DNA of 64,000 nucleotides from Butyrivibrio sp. INlla14 (lineage in GTDB: Bacteria > Bacillota > Clostridia > Lachnospirales > Lachnospiraceae). The first letter of the stretch is position 1. Each line of letters starts with the position of its first letter. The DNA lies in the NCBI RefSeq assembly GCF_900102515.1, contig NZ_FMVS01000007.1, forward strand, positions 62,001-126,000, written 5' to 3'. This document shows positions 44,126 to 53,425 of this stretch, piece after piece. The notes below the pieces were generated by a model. The model saw nothing but the letters and a program-made list of their open reading frames with translations. It was not told the origin of the DNA and did no database searches. Made by a program: the position numbers and the translations under genes.

Positions 44126-45103
44126 ATGAGTAAGAAATCAAAACGTAGCACCATAATAAAAAGGATTGTGATAATTGCTGTAGTTGCACTGGTGGTACTA
44201 GATCTGTTTGCCGGTAACTACCTGGTCTCTTTTGCTCTTTCGAGGGCATCAGCATCAGGTGTGGCCGTAGCGCCAACGCCGACTACTACAGAAGATACGC
44301 AGGACACTGTGAACAAAGTGTGGGAAACAATCAGTAAACTCACAGATGAATGGGTGGATTCTGCAAAAAAGACAGTGATTTCTATTAAGTCAGGTGATGG
44401 TCTGGATCTTGTTGGAGACATTTTCAATACTGATTCAAATAGCCATAAATGGCTCATAGCAATCCATGGCTATACAGGAAAGCGCGAGCACATGTATTCA
44501 TATGCCAGGTATTATGCAGAAAAGGGATATAACATTCTGACGCCTGATATGCGTTCTCATGGAGACAGTGAAGGAAAGCTTATTGGAATGGGCTGGCTTG
44601 ATAAAGAAGACGTAAAGCTCTGGATAGATTATGTTCTTGATCTGGATCCGCAGGCGGAGATTGTTCTTCATGGTGTATCAATGGGCGGAGCAACTGTGAT
44701 GATGACTTCGGGAGAAGACCTTCCTGAGAATGTGAAGGCCATCATTGATGACTGCGGATATACTTCTGTATGGGATGAGTTCACGGATGAAGCGAGATAT
44801 CTTTTCCATATATCCCAGTTCCCGATTCTCTATACAGCCAGTGCTATTTCAAAGATTAGAGCGGGGTATTCATTCCAGGAAGCATCTGCTATTGAGCAGG
44901 TAAAGAAGACAAATATACCAATTTTCTTTATACATGGATCTGAGGACAATTTTGTGAACACCGATATGGTCTACAGTCTCTATGAAGCATGCCCGACACA
45001 GAAGGATATTTATGTTGTGGAAGGGGCAGGCCATGGGCAGTCATTGTATTTGAATCCTGATCTGTATTTTCAGAAAGTATTCAGTTTTATTGATTCTTTG
45101 TAA
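44126..45103 (+). CDS. Membrane-anchored alpha/beta hydrolase
   Basis: A 325-residue protein with a basic N-terminus and one membrane anchor (IVIIAVVALVVLDLFAGNYLVSFAL, about 12-36), then an extracellular or periphery-facing hydrolase. The oxyanion region is AIHGYTGKR, the nucleophile elbow HGVSMGG (Ser near 190), and the C-terminal IFFIHGSEDNFV and GAGHGQS supply Asp and His. The substrate is unknown. GGAGTACAGGTAA precedes the start. A terminator follows. Confidence 0.9.
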   Translation: MSKKSKRSTIIKRIVIIAVVALVVLDLFAGNYLVSFALSRASASGVAVAPTPTTTEDTQDTVNKVWETISKLTDEWVDSAKKTVISIKSGDGLDLVGDIFNTDSNSHKWLIAIHGYTGKREHMYSYARYYAEKGYNILTPDMRSHGDSEGKLIGMGWLDKEDVKLWIDYVLDLDPQAEIVLHGVSMGGATVMMTSGEDLPENVKAIIDDCGYTSVWDEFTDEARYLFHISQFPILYTASAISKIRAGYSFQEASAIEQVKKTNIPIFFIHGSEDNFVNTDMVYSLYEACPTQKDIYVVEGAGHGQSLYLNPDLYFQKVFSFIDSL

Positions 45104-45117
45104 AAGTAATACATACA

Positions 45118-45153
45118 GGCATCACCTCTTTTTTTGAGGTGGTGTCTTGTTTT
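45118..45153 (+). terminator. Rho-independent terminator
   Basis: GCATCACCTC pairs with GAGGTGGTGT(C) around a T-rich loop and is followed by TTGTTTT. Confidence 0.8.
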
Positions 45154-45191
45154 AATTCGAATCTTCGAAAATTTCAAAGCAAGAAAAACCG

Positions 45192-45223
45192 CTTGAGTTA
45201 AAGTTAACTTCAAGATGTATGAT
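45192..45223 (+). promoter_or_regulatory. MerR-type promoter of the aldo/keto reductase operon
   Basis: TTGAGT (45193-45198) and TATGAT (45218-45223) are separated by 19 bp, the stretched spacer typical of MerR-controlled promoters. The spacer contains the dyad AAGTTAACTT. The block is nearly identical to 53341-53372 beside a merR gene. Confidence 0.75.
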
Positions 45224-45308
45224 ATATGATACAGGACAATTAAAGTACGTGCAAGTGGGTTGGCAAACCGGCATGTACATAATGGGTAATTGGAGAAGGA
45301 GGTTTTCT

Positions 45309-45863
45309 ATGGCAATAAACTTAAACGACATGCCAAAGCTTGGGTTTACCATGGTGGTAAATCAGAGGTGGCTGCAAGGGAGGCGCTTGTAAAACGGTAC
45401 CCAAGAGACAGCTTTATGCTTGCGACTAAACTACCTGCATGGGAGATAAAAAAGGAAAGCGACGTTGACAGAACCAATCCTGTTGTCCGTTCAGAAGCTT
45501 TATACAATATTCTGCATAAGAGGAACATTCCCATTGTGGTAATGGAGCCTGTAAGGGGAGGAACAGCAGATAATTGATGAGGTTACAAAAGAAATCCTCA
45601 GCATACCTCAGATAGGATGCACAGCATGCAAATACTGTACACCTGGGTGCCCTAAGAATATAAGTATTCCGGATGTTTTCAGGACGATCAACACACTTAG
45701 AAGATACCCTGATGACTGGCGTTCCAAGAATTTCTACAATGGACTCAAAGGACGTTTTGGAGCGGCCTCTGACTGCATAGGATGCGGACAGTGTGAAAGC
45801 GTCTTCCCTCAGCATCTACCAATAATACAGCTCATGAAAGAAGCTGCTGAGATTCTGGATTGA
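45309..45863 (+). pseudogene. Remnant of a ferredoxin-type aldo/keto reductase (three internal deletions)
   Basis: Starts normally (MAINLNDMPKLGF, with AGGAGG before it) but jumps to AWVYHGGKSEVAAREALVKRYPRD, then from SDVDR to TNPVVRSEALYN, then from VRGGT to VIDEVTKEILS. Each jump skips part of a normal reductase of about 370 residues and some change frame. The C-terminal 4Fe-4S domain (CTACKYCTPGCPKN and CIGCGQCE) remains readable near the end. The first joint lies in the short homology GCTTGGGTTT. It is the first gene behind a MerR promoter. Confidence 0.8.
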
Positions 45864-45932
45864 AAAAGCTTTTGGAAAACAGGAATCAAACCCTGAGTTA
45901 TGACAAAACAGTTACGAAAGGAGTATTAACTA

Positions 45933-46859
45933 ATGCAGACAATTAACATAGCAAATGGACCTGAAAGTGCATCAAGACTGATTCTGGGATGTATGAGAAT
46001 GCCTGCCCTCAGCACAGAGGCTGCAGCAAAAATGATCGAAACAGCCGTATCGCTGGGTATTAATTACATTGACCATGCTACCTGTTATGGCGATGGTGAG
46101 GCGGAGACCAGATTTGGCGATGCGATTGCGCTTACAGATGTGAAAAGAGAAGACCTGATCATCCAGTCAAAGTGCGGACTCAGATTCGACAAGCAGATAT
46201 TTGACTGGAGGAAGTCAAATATCATAGAGAGCGTGGACGGGATTCTGAAGAGACTTAAGATGGAGTATATTGATGTGCTCCTTCTTCACAGACCGGATCT
46301 TCTCTATGACCCTGAGCAGATAGCGGAGGCCTTTGATGAGCTGGAAGCTGCAGGCAAGGTAAGACATTTCGGCGTGAGCAATACCATGCCGATGCAGATT
46401 GAGCTTTTGAAAAGGTATGTAAAGCAGCCTCTAAAGATCAACCAGCTGCAGCTCTCTCTGGAGCAGTCACAGCTCATTGATCAGGATCTTTACATGAATA
46501 ATAAGACCACAGATATGTCTGTTATGCGCGATGGTGGGGCACTTGATTACTGCCGTTTAAGCGACATTACCATTCAGGCATGGTCTCCTCTGCAGCATGG
46601 AATGTTCAAGGGAATGTTCATTGATAATCCTGAGTTTCCTGAGCTGAACAAGGTATTGGGAGAACTGGCAGAGCAGTATGGTGTTACAAAAGCTGCAATT
46701 GCCATAGCCTGGATATTAAGACATCCTGCGAAAATGCAGGTAATAGCTGGAACCATGAACCCAGTGCATCTGACTGAGATGGCAGAAGCAGACAAGATTG
46801 AACTTACACACGAAGAGTGGTACAGACTGTACCTTTCTTCCGGGAAATTTTTACCATAA
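45933..46859 (+). CDS. Aldo/keto reductase
   Basis: A 308-residue NAD(P)H-dependent aldo/keto reductase (YdhF-like). The catalytic tetrad is visible: Asp and Tyr in INYIDHATCYGDGEAE (near 47-60), Lys in LIIQSKCG and His in LLLHRPD. The nucleotide site includes IAWILRHPAKMQVIAGT. It has no ferredoxin domain. Probable substrates are aldehydes or sugars. It lies in the operon behind the 45192 MerR promoter, and GAAAGGAG lies upstream of its ATG. Confidence 0.9.
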   Translation: MQTINIANGPESASRLILGCMRMPALSTEAAAKMIETAVSLGINYIDHATCYGDGEAETRFGDAIALTDVKREDLIIQSKCGLRFDKQIFDWRKSNIIESVDGILKRLKMEYIDVLLLHRPDLLYDPEQIAEAFDELEAAGKVRHFGVSNTMPMQIELLKRYVKQPLKINQLQLSLEQSQLIDQDLYMNNKTTDMSVMRDGGALDYCRLSDITIQAWSPLQHGMFKGMFIDNPEFPELNKVLGELAEQYGVTKAAIAIAWILRHPAKMQVIAGTMNPVHLTEMAEADKIELTHEEWYRLYLSSGKFLP

Positions 46860-46884
46860 CACAGAATAACAGGAGGGCTTTAGC

Positions 46885-48060
46885 ATGGAAAACTTTAACT
46901 TTTACTCACCGACATTTTTTGCATTTGGAAAAGACAGAGAGAATGAAGCAGGTTCTTTTGTTAAGAGATTTGGCGGAAGCAAGGTACTTATCCACTACGG
47001 TGGAGGAAGTGTTGTAAAGTCTGGACTTCTTGACAGGGTAAAGGCTTCCCTTGATAAAGAGGGCATCCCTTATGTACTTCTTGGAGGCGTAAAGCCTAAT
47101 CCCAGGAGTGGCCTTGTTTATGAGGGAATAGAGCTCTGCAAAAAAGAGAACATTGATTTTGTTCTTGCTGTGGGCGGCGGAAGTGTAATAGATTCATCAA
47201 AGGCAATTGCTGCCGGAACTGTATATGACGGAGATTTCTGGGATTTCTATATGGGAAAGCGGATTGAAGAGGCTCTTCCTGTAGGAACAATCCTTACAAT
47301 AGCTGCAGCGGGAAGTGAAGGAAGCCCCGATTCCGTAATAACCAAGGAAGAGGGTATGTTCAAGAGGGGAGCCAGTGGGGATGCCATAAGACCGAAGTTC
47401 AGCATTCTTAATCCTGCTCTTACACAGACCCTTCCACCTTACCAGACAGCAGCCGGAATCACAGATATCTTAGCTCACCTCCATGAGAGATATCTTACAA
47501 ATTCAAAAGAGGTTGAGGTTACTGACAGGCTTATAGAAGGGCTGATGCTTACGATGATCCATGAGGGACCGAGAGTGATTGAGGATCCCAATAACTATGA
47601 GGCTAGAGCAAACATCATGTGGGCAGGGATGATGGCTCACAATAATTCCTGCGGCGTAGGCAGAAGCCAGGATTGGAACAGCCATAATATTGAGCATGAG
47701 CTTTCAGCATTGTATGACTGTGCCCATGGTGCAGGTCTTGCAGTAACAATGCCTGCTGTATTCAAATATGTTTATAAGCATGATGTGATGAGATTCGCAA
47801 AGCTTGCAGTCCGCGTATGGGGGTGTCAGATGGATTTCGACAATCCTGAAGCAACAGCACTTGCAGGTATTGCAGCACTTGAGAACTTCCTTAAAGGTAT
47901 CGGTATGCCTTTAAGCTTTGCTGAGCTTGGGGCTAAAGAGGAGGATATCCCTGCCCTCGTAAAGGCACTCTGTTATGGCGACGGCAGAACAGGAAGCATT
48001 TCAGGATTTGTTACCCTTGATGAAAATGACTGCACAAAGATATATCAGATGATGGTCTGA
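46885..48060 (+). CDS. Iron-containing alcohol dehydrogenase (butanol-dehydrogenase-like)
   Basis: A 391-residue group III metal-dependent alcohol dehydrogenase. The dinucleotide site is seen in VLAVGGGSVIDSSKAIAAG (near 91-109). Metal ligands are in ITDILAHLHERY (Asp, His) and HNIEHELSALYDCAHGAGLAV (two His near 261 and 276). It reduces aldehydes to alcohols with NAD(P)H in fermentative anaerobes. AGGAGGGCTTTAGC precedes the start. A decayed relative lies at 57877. Confidence 0.95.
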   Translation: MENFNFYSPTFFAFGKDRENEAGSFVKRFGGSKVLIHYGGGSVVKSGLLDRVKASLDKEGIPYVLLGGVKPNPRSGLVYEGIELCKKENIDFVLAVGGGSVIDSSKAIAAGTVYDGDFWDFYMGKRIEEALPVGTILTIAAAGSEGSPDSVITKEEGMFKRGASGDAIRPKFSILNPALTQTLPPYQTAAGITDILAHLHERYLTNSKEVEVTDRLIEGLMLTMIHEGPRVIEDPNNYEARANIMWAGMMAHNNSCGVGRSQDWNSHNIEHELSALYDCAHGAGLAVTMPAVFKYVYKHDVMRFAKLAVRVWGCQMDFDNPEATALAGIAALENFLKGIGMPLSFAELGAKEEDIPALVKALCYGDGRTGSISGFVTLDENDCTKIYQMMV

Positions 48061-48095
48061 GCATTGCCATCTGATAGTGACAGCTGGAGGGAAAG

Positions 48096-48929
48096 ATGAG
48101 ACTTGGAACTTCTTCACCACTTGTATATGACAGTGGAGAACACTGGGCAAAATACCAGAAAGAGCAGGGATGTAGTGCTGTGGTTTTCCCTGTTCAGAGT
48201 AACGAACCGGAAAAGAAGATAATAGAATATAAGGAAGCTGCTGACAGGGAAGGACTCATGATAGCTGAGGTTGGCATCTGGAGAAACGCCCTGTCAAAGA
48301 ATCCTGATGAGAGAAAAAAGAACAGAGACTATTGTGTGGAGCAGCTAAAGTTAGCTGAATATCTCGGGGCAAGATGCTGCGTAAATGTGGCAGGAACAGT
48401 AGGAGACATATGGGATGGAGCTTATAAGGAGAACTTTTCAAAAGAGCTCCGTGATGAAACAATCAGCATGGTCAGGGAGATAATTGACAGGGCTGATGTG
48501 AAAAATACATATTTCACTCTGGAGCCGATGCCCTGGATGATTCCCACAAGTCCAAAGGATTATGCGAAACTTATTGATGAGATCGATAGAGACAGGTTCG
48601 CTGTTCATATGGATGTCATAAACATGATCAATTCCATCGACAGATATTTTAATGCAGAAGAGTTTGTGGATGAATGCGCTGAGATCCTGGGCACAAAGAT
48701 ACGCAGCTGCCATATTAAAGATGTCCACCTTGCAGAAAAATATACTGTCAGGCTGGAAGAATGTGCACCTGGTTGCGGTGAATTCCCGCTTAGGTACTAT
48801 GTAACCAAAATGAATGAGATCGATCCCGAGATGCCGGTAATACTGGAACACTTAAGTACTGATGAGGACTACCTTAAATACCTCGGATACCTGAAGGAGG
48901 AGCTAAATGGACTATACCAGACTATCTGA
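48096..48929 (+). CDS. Xylose-isomerase-like TIM-barrel sugar epimerase/isomerase
   Basis: A 277-residue TIM-barrel protein of the AP-endonuclease-2/xylose isomerase-like family. Landmarks are CSAVVFPVQ, EVGIWRNALSKNPDERK, LGARCCVNVAGTVGDIWDG, the metal-ligand regions TLEPMPWMIPTSP (Glu), VHMDVINMI (His, Asp), CHIKDVHL and PVILEHL (Glu). It probably isomerises a sugar or sugar acid. GGAGGGAAAG precedes the start. It overlaps the next gene by 23 bp. Confidence 0.85.
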   Translation: MRLGTSSPLVYDSGEHWAKYQKEQGCSAVVFPVQSNEPEKKIIEYKEAADREGLMIAEVGIWRNALSKNPDERKKNRDYCVEQLKLAEYLGARCCVNVAGTVGDIWDGAYKENFSKELRDETISMVREIIDRADVKNTYFTLEPMPWMIPTSPKDYAKLIDEIDRDRFAVHMDVINMINSIDRYFNAEEFVDECAEILGTKIRSCHIKDVHLAEKYTVRLEECAPGCGEFPLRYYVTKMNEIDPEMPVILEHLSTDEDYLKYLGYLKEELNGLYQTI

Positions 48930-49800
48930 TGCAAATGTGATCACACAAAAGTACATGGACAGCCTGCTCATCGAAGCAAGGTATATAGACTCAGTTGTTG
49001 CTGATACAAGTATAGATTTTTTAGGTGATACATTTTCAATGCCGGTCATGACACCTGCTTTTTCTCATCTTGGCAATTATGCAGGAAGGGAGCATAACGG
49101 ACTTGAGGAATACTCCATGGCTGCAAAAGAGTGCAATATACTGAACTTCTGCGGAATGATGGAAAATGACCAGTTTAAGATAATAGCTGATACAGGAGCA
49201 AAAACAGTTAGGATTGTAAAGCCTTACGCTGACAATGGTAAGGTAAAAGATCAGATGCAGTATGCAGAATCGGTAGGAGCTTTTGGCGTAGGTATGGATA
49301 TCGACCACATCTTTGGCGATAAAGGATATGATGTTGTCGTGGGCGAAGATATGTCATACCAGACCGCAGACATGCTAAGAGGCTATGTGGAAATGGTAAA
49401 GATTCCCTTTGTTGTAAAGGGAGTCCTTAGCGTTTCCGATGCTGTTAAATGTGCTGATATTGGTGCAAAGGCTATCATAGTCAGCCATCATCATGGAAGG
49501 ATTCCTTATGCGGTTCCACCTATGATGGTTTTACCGGAAATTAAGAAAGCTCTTGAGGGACGTGATGTGAAGATTATTGTTGACTGCGGAATTGCTTCCG
49601 GTGCAGATGTTTTTAAAGCATTGGCCCTTGGAGCGGACGCAGCTGCTGTAGGGCGTTCCATGCTGCCTTCGCTTGAAACAGGCGGTGTAAGCGGAGTGCG
49701 TGACTTCATAAACCATGTAGGAGATGAGCTCAGATACCTGATGAGCTGTACTGGATTTGCAAAAGTATCTGATATAGACGATTCAGTCATTCACTATTAA
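48907..49800 (+). CDS. FMN-dependent alpha-hydroxy-acid dehydrogenase family protein
   Basis: A 297-residue FMN TIM-barrel enzyme resembling lactate/glycolate oxidase-type dehydrogenases. FMN and catalytic segments are VKGVLSVSDAVKCADIGAKAIIVSHHHGR (the catalytic Lys, and SHHHGR in place of the usual SNHGGR) and IVDCGIASGADVFKALALGADAAAVGR (phosphate binding). The HHH change makes substrate prediction unsafe. It is shorter than the 350-380 of classical members. AAGGAGGAGCTAA precedes the start, and it overlaps the isomerase gene. Confidence 0.85.
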   Translation: MDYTRLSDANVITQKYMDSLLIEARYIDSVVADTSIDFLGDTFSMPVMTPAFSHLGNYAGREHNGLEEYSMAAKECNILNFCGMMENDQFKIIADTGAKTVRIVKPYADNGKVKDQMQYAESVGAFGVGMDIDHIFGDKGYDVVVGEDMSYQTADMLRGYVEMVKIPFVVKGVLSVSDAVKCADIGAKAIIVSHHHGRIPYAVPPMMVLPEIKKALEGRDVKIIVDCGIASGADVFKALALGADAAAVGRSMLPSLETGGVSGVRDFINHVGDELRYLMSCTGFAKVSDIDDSVIHY

Positions 49801-49872
49801 GCTACATGGTCTGAAAATGAGCATGAGCTTGATAAGACCTATGCATTTGATACAGTAGCCTTTTCAGTTTAG
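49801..49872 (+). pseudogene. Short coding remnant (tail of an unknown protein)
   Basis: The frame reads ATWSENEHELDKTYAFDTVAFSV and then stops, with no start codon. It looks like the end of a protein cut off by a deletion. It is too short to name. Confidence 0.3.
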
Positions 49873-49903
49873 AGAGATTGTAATTGAATAAAGATCTCTA
49901 CAG

Positions 49904-49938
49904 ATAACAGCTATGAAATGTTCGTGGCTGTTATTTTT
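49904..49938 (+). terminator. Rho-independent terminator
   Basis: ATAACAGC pairs with GCTGTTAT around a 15-nt loop and is followed by TTTTT. It ends the oxidoreductase operon. Confidence 0.75.
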
Positions 49939-50023
49939 GCGTTTATTGATTGTATCATCTTATTAAATTGTGTACGATATATATGATTTGATTTTGTGTT
50001 GAACTCATATTCAGGAGGATCTT

Positions 50024-50737
50024 ATGGCTGATAAAGTTGCTGTCGTAACCGGTGGAGGACATGGGATTGGCAAGGCAATCGTCGATGCATTCAGAGCCAG
50101 TGGCATAGAGGTTCATATCATAGATATAAAGCCGGGAGACTGGTTTGTTGGGGATGTGGCAAATAAGGAGACTCTTGAGGAGTTTGCGAAGAGTGTGATT
50201 GATAAGTCCAGCCACGTGGATTATATAATTAATAATGCGCTCCCGATCATGAGAGGAATCGATGAGTGCAGCTATGAAGAATTCCAATATGCACTGTCTG
50301 TTGGTGTAACGGCTCCGTTTTATCTCACCAAGCTCCTGATGCCTTATTTTGCAGAAAGTGCATGTATAATAAACATTGCTTCTTCAAGAGACCGCATGAG
50401 CCAGCCTCAGACTGAGAGCTATACTGCAGCGAAAGGGGGGATATCAGCTCTGACACATGCAATGGCCGTGAGCCTGGCTGGAAAGGCGCGCGTAAACAGC
50501 ATATCTCCGGGATGGATAAATACTACTGATAATACGATTGATGGAGTGGATGCGACCCAGCAGCTGGTGGGAAGAGTTGGAAAGCCTGAGGATATTGCAG
50601 AGATGGTAATGTTCCTGTGCTCCGATAAAGCAGGATTTATCACCGGAGAAAACATCTGTATAGATGGCGGAATGACCAGACTGATGATATATCATGGCGA
50701 ACATGGATGGACATATGAAGATAAGGAAAACAACTGA
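50024..50737 (+). CDS. Short-chain dehydrogenase/reductase
   Basis: A 237-residue classical SDR. The NAD(P) motif is TGGGHGIGKA (residues 9-18), followed by the INNAL variant of NNAG, catalytic Ser in INIASSRD, and YTAAKGG (Tyr and Lys near 142-146), then the C-terminal GENICIDGGMTR. The substrate is unknown. TCAGGAGGATCTT precedes the start. The following acetyltransferase starts inside its 3' end. Confidence 0.9.
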   Translation: MADKVAVVTGGGHGIGKAIVDAFRASGIEVHIIDIKPGDWFVGDVANKETLEEFAKSVIDKSSHVDYIINNALPIMRGIDECSYEEFQYALSVGVTAPFYLTKLLMPYFAESACIINIASSRDRMSQPQTESYTAAKGGISALTHAMAVSLAGKARVNSISPGWINTTDNTIDGVDATQQLVGRVGKPEDIAEMVMFLCSDKAGFITGENICIDGGMTRLMIYHGEHGWTYEDKENN

Positions 50738-51233
50738 GAAAGATATTGAAAGAGTAATGGATATATACGCTCATGCCCGTAAGTTTATGGCAGAGCACGG
50801 AAATCCCAATCAGTGGGGCAAAAGGAACTGGCCTCCTGAGGAGCTAATCAGGGATGATATCGAGACAGGCTGCAGCTACGTATGTGAGAATGAGAACGGA
50901 GAAGTGGTCGGAACATTCTTTTTCAATCAGGGAGAAAACATTGAACCTACTTACCGGACAATAGATGATGGCGAGTGGATAGGAGATAACCGGTACGGAG
51001 TTGTTCACAGGATAGCTTCTAATGGTTCTGAAAAGGGAATAGGATCCTTTTGTATCGAGTGGGCGTTGGAACAATGTGGACATCTTAGGATAGACACGCA
51101 TGGGGACAACATGGTAATGCAGGGGATGCTGGGAAAACTTGGATTTACCCATTGCGGTACGATTTATGTTTATGAGGACAATGATCCAAGACTTGCTTAC
51201 GAGAGAATAATGAACTACCCTCACCGACATTGA
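50715..51233 (+). CDS. GNAT-family N-acetyltransferase
   Basis: A 172-residue GNAT protein beginning MKIRKTTEKDIERVMDIYAHARKFMAEHGNPNQW, a common start for this subfamily. The acetyl-CoA loop region is HRIASNGSEKGIGSFCIEWAL, and LRIDTHGDNMVMQGMLGKLGFTHCGTIYV is the typical C-terminal strand-helix. The start at 50715 is chosen because the family begins at MKIR. It overlaps the SDR gene by 23 bp and converges with the lipase gene. Confidence 0.9.
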   Translation: MKIRKTTEKDIERVMDIYAHARKFMAEHGNPNQWGKRNWPPEELIRDDIETGCSYVCENENGEVVGTFFFNQGENIEPTYRTIDDGEWIGDNRYGVVHRIASNGSEKGIGSFCIEWALEQCGHLRIDTHGDNMVMQGMLGKLGFTHCGTIYVYEDNDPRLAYERIMNYPHRH

Positions 51234-52858
51234 GCAATCAGTTTTACAAGCTCAAGGTAGAATGGCTTTACATTAGTTCTTTTAGTAAGACCGCCCTGAA
51301 GTGACATATGATCTCCGTGGTATGCCGGCATGATATACCATTGTCCTGGAATGATTGTGGTACCCTTGACATATTCGGTGCTGGGAGCGCCTATTGGAGC
51401 CCCGGCCGAAATGGTATTTACCAGTCCATCGTTTGGCTGCCAGGATTCATCAATCGTAAAGCCGCCTTTTGTAGTGCCGGTATAACAGCTCATGTAAGTT
51501 GCACTTTTCAGGAACAAGTTCTCAGTGATTTCCGGGTCAGGAGATATGCTCCCATCAGCGTTTTGGATTGTTGAATAGCAAGGATAGGCAAAGTAGTATA
51601 CATCCTCGAAGGTAGTGATTCTTTCATTCAATGCCAGCGCGTTGTCTATATGCATGTCAAAGGAAGCATAGTCATAGGACTGTCTTCCGTCAGGGACAGC
51701 CTTAGTACCTTTTGATACGGCATCACTGTTTTTCTCATATTCATCAGGAATATATATGGCTGATCGGTCAAAGTCTTCATCTTCATAGAGGTCATATGCA
51801 GTGGTTCCGTTTGTTGGTGCGGCCAGAGTCACTATGGAAAGCAGGTTATCGCCGTTACCACCTTTGAAGAAAGGTGACAGATCTGCTTCATCGGTGCAGC
51901 TGCGCTCTTTATAAGAGCCATTTTTCAGTATCTCGGAAAACAGTCTTATTGTTGCGCCACCAAAGGAGTGACCGATAAGTGCGACTCTTGATGTGCCAAA
52001 ATCCTTTACGAGTGCCCTGCCCGTAAAATCTTCTCCAAAACGCTCATGTCCTGCGGCCTTACTGTGGGCAGCGCCGTAGTCAACTCTTGTCCCAGAAAGC
52101 TGTGCATACAGTTCACAGGCTCTGTCCCAGGCGCTTCCGGTGGGATCCACAGAGGCAGCATAGCTTTCATAGCCCAGGTTGTTCAGGTATCTTATTATGT
52201 TTCCGCTTGTAAGTCCCCAGTAGGGAATAAATTCGTTCCTTGCATCGTAGCTCCCCCAACCTGAAAGCCCGTGAACAAATACATATTTCACGTCAGTCTG
52301 CAGGGGGCTTCGGTATGATACTGCAGCTGAGATAATGCTTACTACTGCAAACAATGCAGCCAGACATATGACTGTATTTCTTATGCCAAGTGTTTTTACC
52401 TTGAAAAAAGGATACGGACCATCGACCTTTTCGATAGCGTTGAGATGAACCATGACAAGTCCGTATACAAGGGTGAAAAGAGCTGGTAGAATGATCCATC
52501 CATAGGAGGCACGTTCTTCAGCAAAAATGTATGATACTGTTGTCAGTATAGGAATTATCAGATGATGATAAAGTCCTGCTCCGGAGAAGAGAAGCTCTTT
52601 TACCTTTCCGGACATGGGGACCAGAATGAATGTAGTAACAAAGAACGTCATGCACATCATGGTAACAGTCATCAGTCTTAACACTTCTACATAGTACCGC
52701 TGTCCGAAAATAACCAGTGCAAGCGAAGATATCAATGTAAGAAAATTGGATATCTGTGTGTAGAAGACAAAGCCTTTAAGAAACTGTCTGTCCTTAATAC
52801 TTTTTGAATATGAAATGAATTCTAGAATGACAATAATAAGATTCAATATTCTGGCCAT
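51221..52858 (-). CDS. Membrane-anchored lipase/esterase (fusion of a membrane domain and a lipase)
   Basis: A 545-residue protein. Residues about 1-185 contain six or so hydrophobic helices. The remaining part is an alpha/beta hydrolase like bacterial family I.5 lipases: YVFVHGLSGWGSYD, nucleophile elbow VALIGHSFGGATI (Ser near 297), and GLVNTISAGAP with a C-terminal YHGDHMSLQGG (His). It would act on lipids at the outer face of the membrane. It is transcribed convergently with the acetyltransferase and lies downstream of merR on the same strand. Confidence 0.85.
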   Translation of the reverse strand: MARILNLIIVILEFISYSKSIKDRQFLKGFVFYTQISNFLTLISSLALVIFGQRYYVEVLRLMTVTMMCMTFFVTTFILVPMSGKVKELLFSGAGLYHHLIIPILTTVSYIFAEERASYGWIILPALFTLVYGLVMVHLNAIEKVDGPYPFFKVKTLGIRNTVICLAALFAVVSIISAAVSYRSPLQTDVKYVFVHGLSGWGSYDARNEFIPYWGLTSGNIIRYLNNLGYESYAASVDPTGSAWDRACELYAQLSGTRVDYGAAHSKAAGHERFGEDFTGRALVKDFGTSRVALIGHSFGGATIRLFSEILKNGSYKERSCTDEADLSPFFKGGNGDNLLSIVTLAAPTNGTTAYDLYEDEDFDRSAIYIPDEYEKNSDAVSKGTKAVPDGRQSYDYASFDMHIDNALALNERITTFEDVYYFAYPCYSTIQNADGSISPDPEITENLFLKSATYMSCYTGTTKGGFTIDESWQPNDGLVNTISAGAPIGAPSTEYVKGTTIIPGQWYIMPAYHGDHMSLQGGLTKRTNVKPFYLELVKLIAQCR

Positions 52859-52886
52859 GTAAGTATCCTTGATAAGCTACAAACTG

Positions 52887-53288
52887 TCATACAACATCGT
52901 TCCAGTCAGGCATGGGAGTTTTATTCTTAACGGCTTCGCTGACCAGAGTGTAAAAGCGGATCTTTTTCTGAAGGTGGGCAAGGCCTGTCTGGAGTGCTTC
53001 CAGTGATTTCTGTGTCCTGACTTCCTGGGACTTCATCATCTCAAGTATTTTTTCAGAATTTGCTTCCATATCCTTTTCATATGAAAAGAAAAGCTTGATA
53101 TCGTCCAGGGGAAGAAGGGCTTTTTTGAAACATTCTATAGCATTTAAGCGGTCTATATGAGAATCATTGTAAAATCTGCGTGAGTTTACATGTTCAACAT
53201 TCTCCAGTAAACCGATTTTCTCATAGTATCTTATTGTCGAAGCAGGCAGATTAAACTGCTTTGACAGCTCAGTGATTGTATAGATCAT
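52887..53288 (-). CDS. MerR-family transcriptional regulator
   Basis: A 133-residue MerR regulator with the N-terminal winged helix-turn-helix (YTITELSKQFNLPASTIRYYEKIGLLENVEHVNSRRFYNDSHIDRLNAIECFKKALLPLDDI) and a dimerisation helix (about 75-115). There is no cysteine-rich effector loop, so it resembles aldehyde- or drug-responsive AdhR/YfmP-like members. It diverges from a promoter with a 19-bp spacer at 53341-53372, and an almost identical promoter at 45192 suggests a two-operon regulon. Confidence 0.9.
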   Translation of the reverse strand: MIYTITELSKQFNLPASTIRYYEKIGLLENVEHVNSRRFYNDSHIDRLNAIECFKKALLPLDDIKLFFSYEKDMEANSEKILEMMKSQEVRTQKSLEALQTGLAHLQKKIRFYTLVSEAVKNKTPMPDWNDVV

Positions 53289-53340
53289 GATCCCTCCGAA
53301 AAATTATATATATAATAAAAAGTTGAAAAAAGCAAAAGTA

Positions 53341-53372
53341 CTTGAGTTAAAGTTAACTTCAAGTTGTATGAT
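53341..53372 (+). promoter_or_regulatory. MerR-type promoter of the azlCD operon
   Basis: TTGAGT (53342-53347), a 19-bp spacer and TATGAT (53367-53372) with the dyad AAGTTAACTT between them. The core is identical to 45192-45223 apart from a few bases at its downstream end. Confidence 0.75.
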
Positions 53373-53425
53373 TTATAATACAGAACAAATTCGATATATG
53401 CAAGTGGAGAAGGCAAATATAAAAG

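Noticed and set aside
43689-44276. 195-codon frame opposite the peroxidase gene
   Set aside because: Entirely antisense to a clear GPx-family gene; no independent support.
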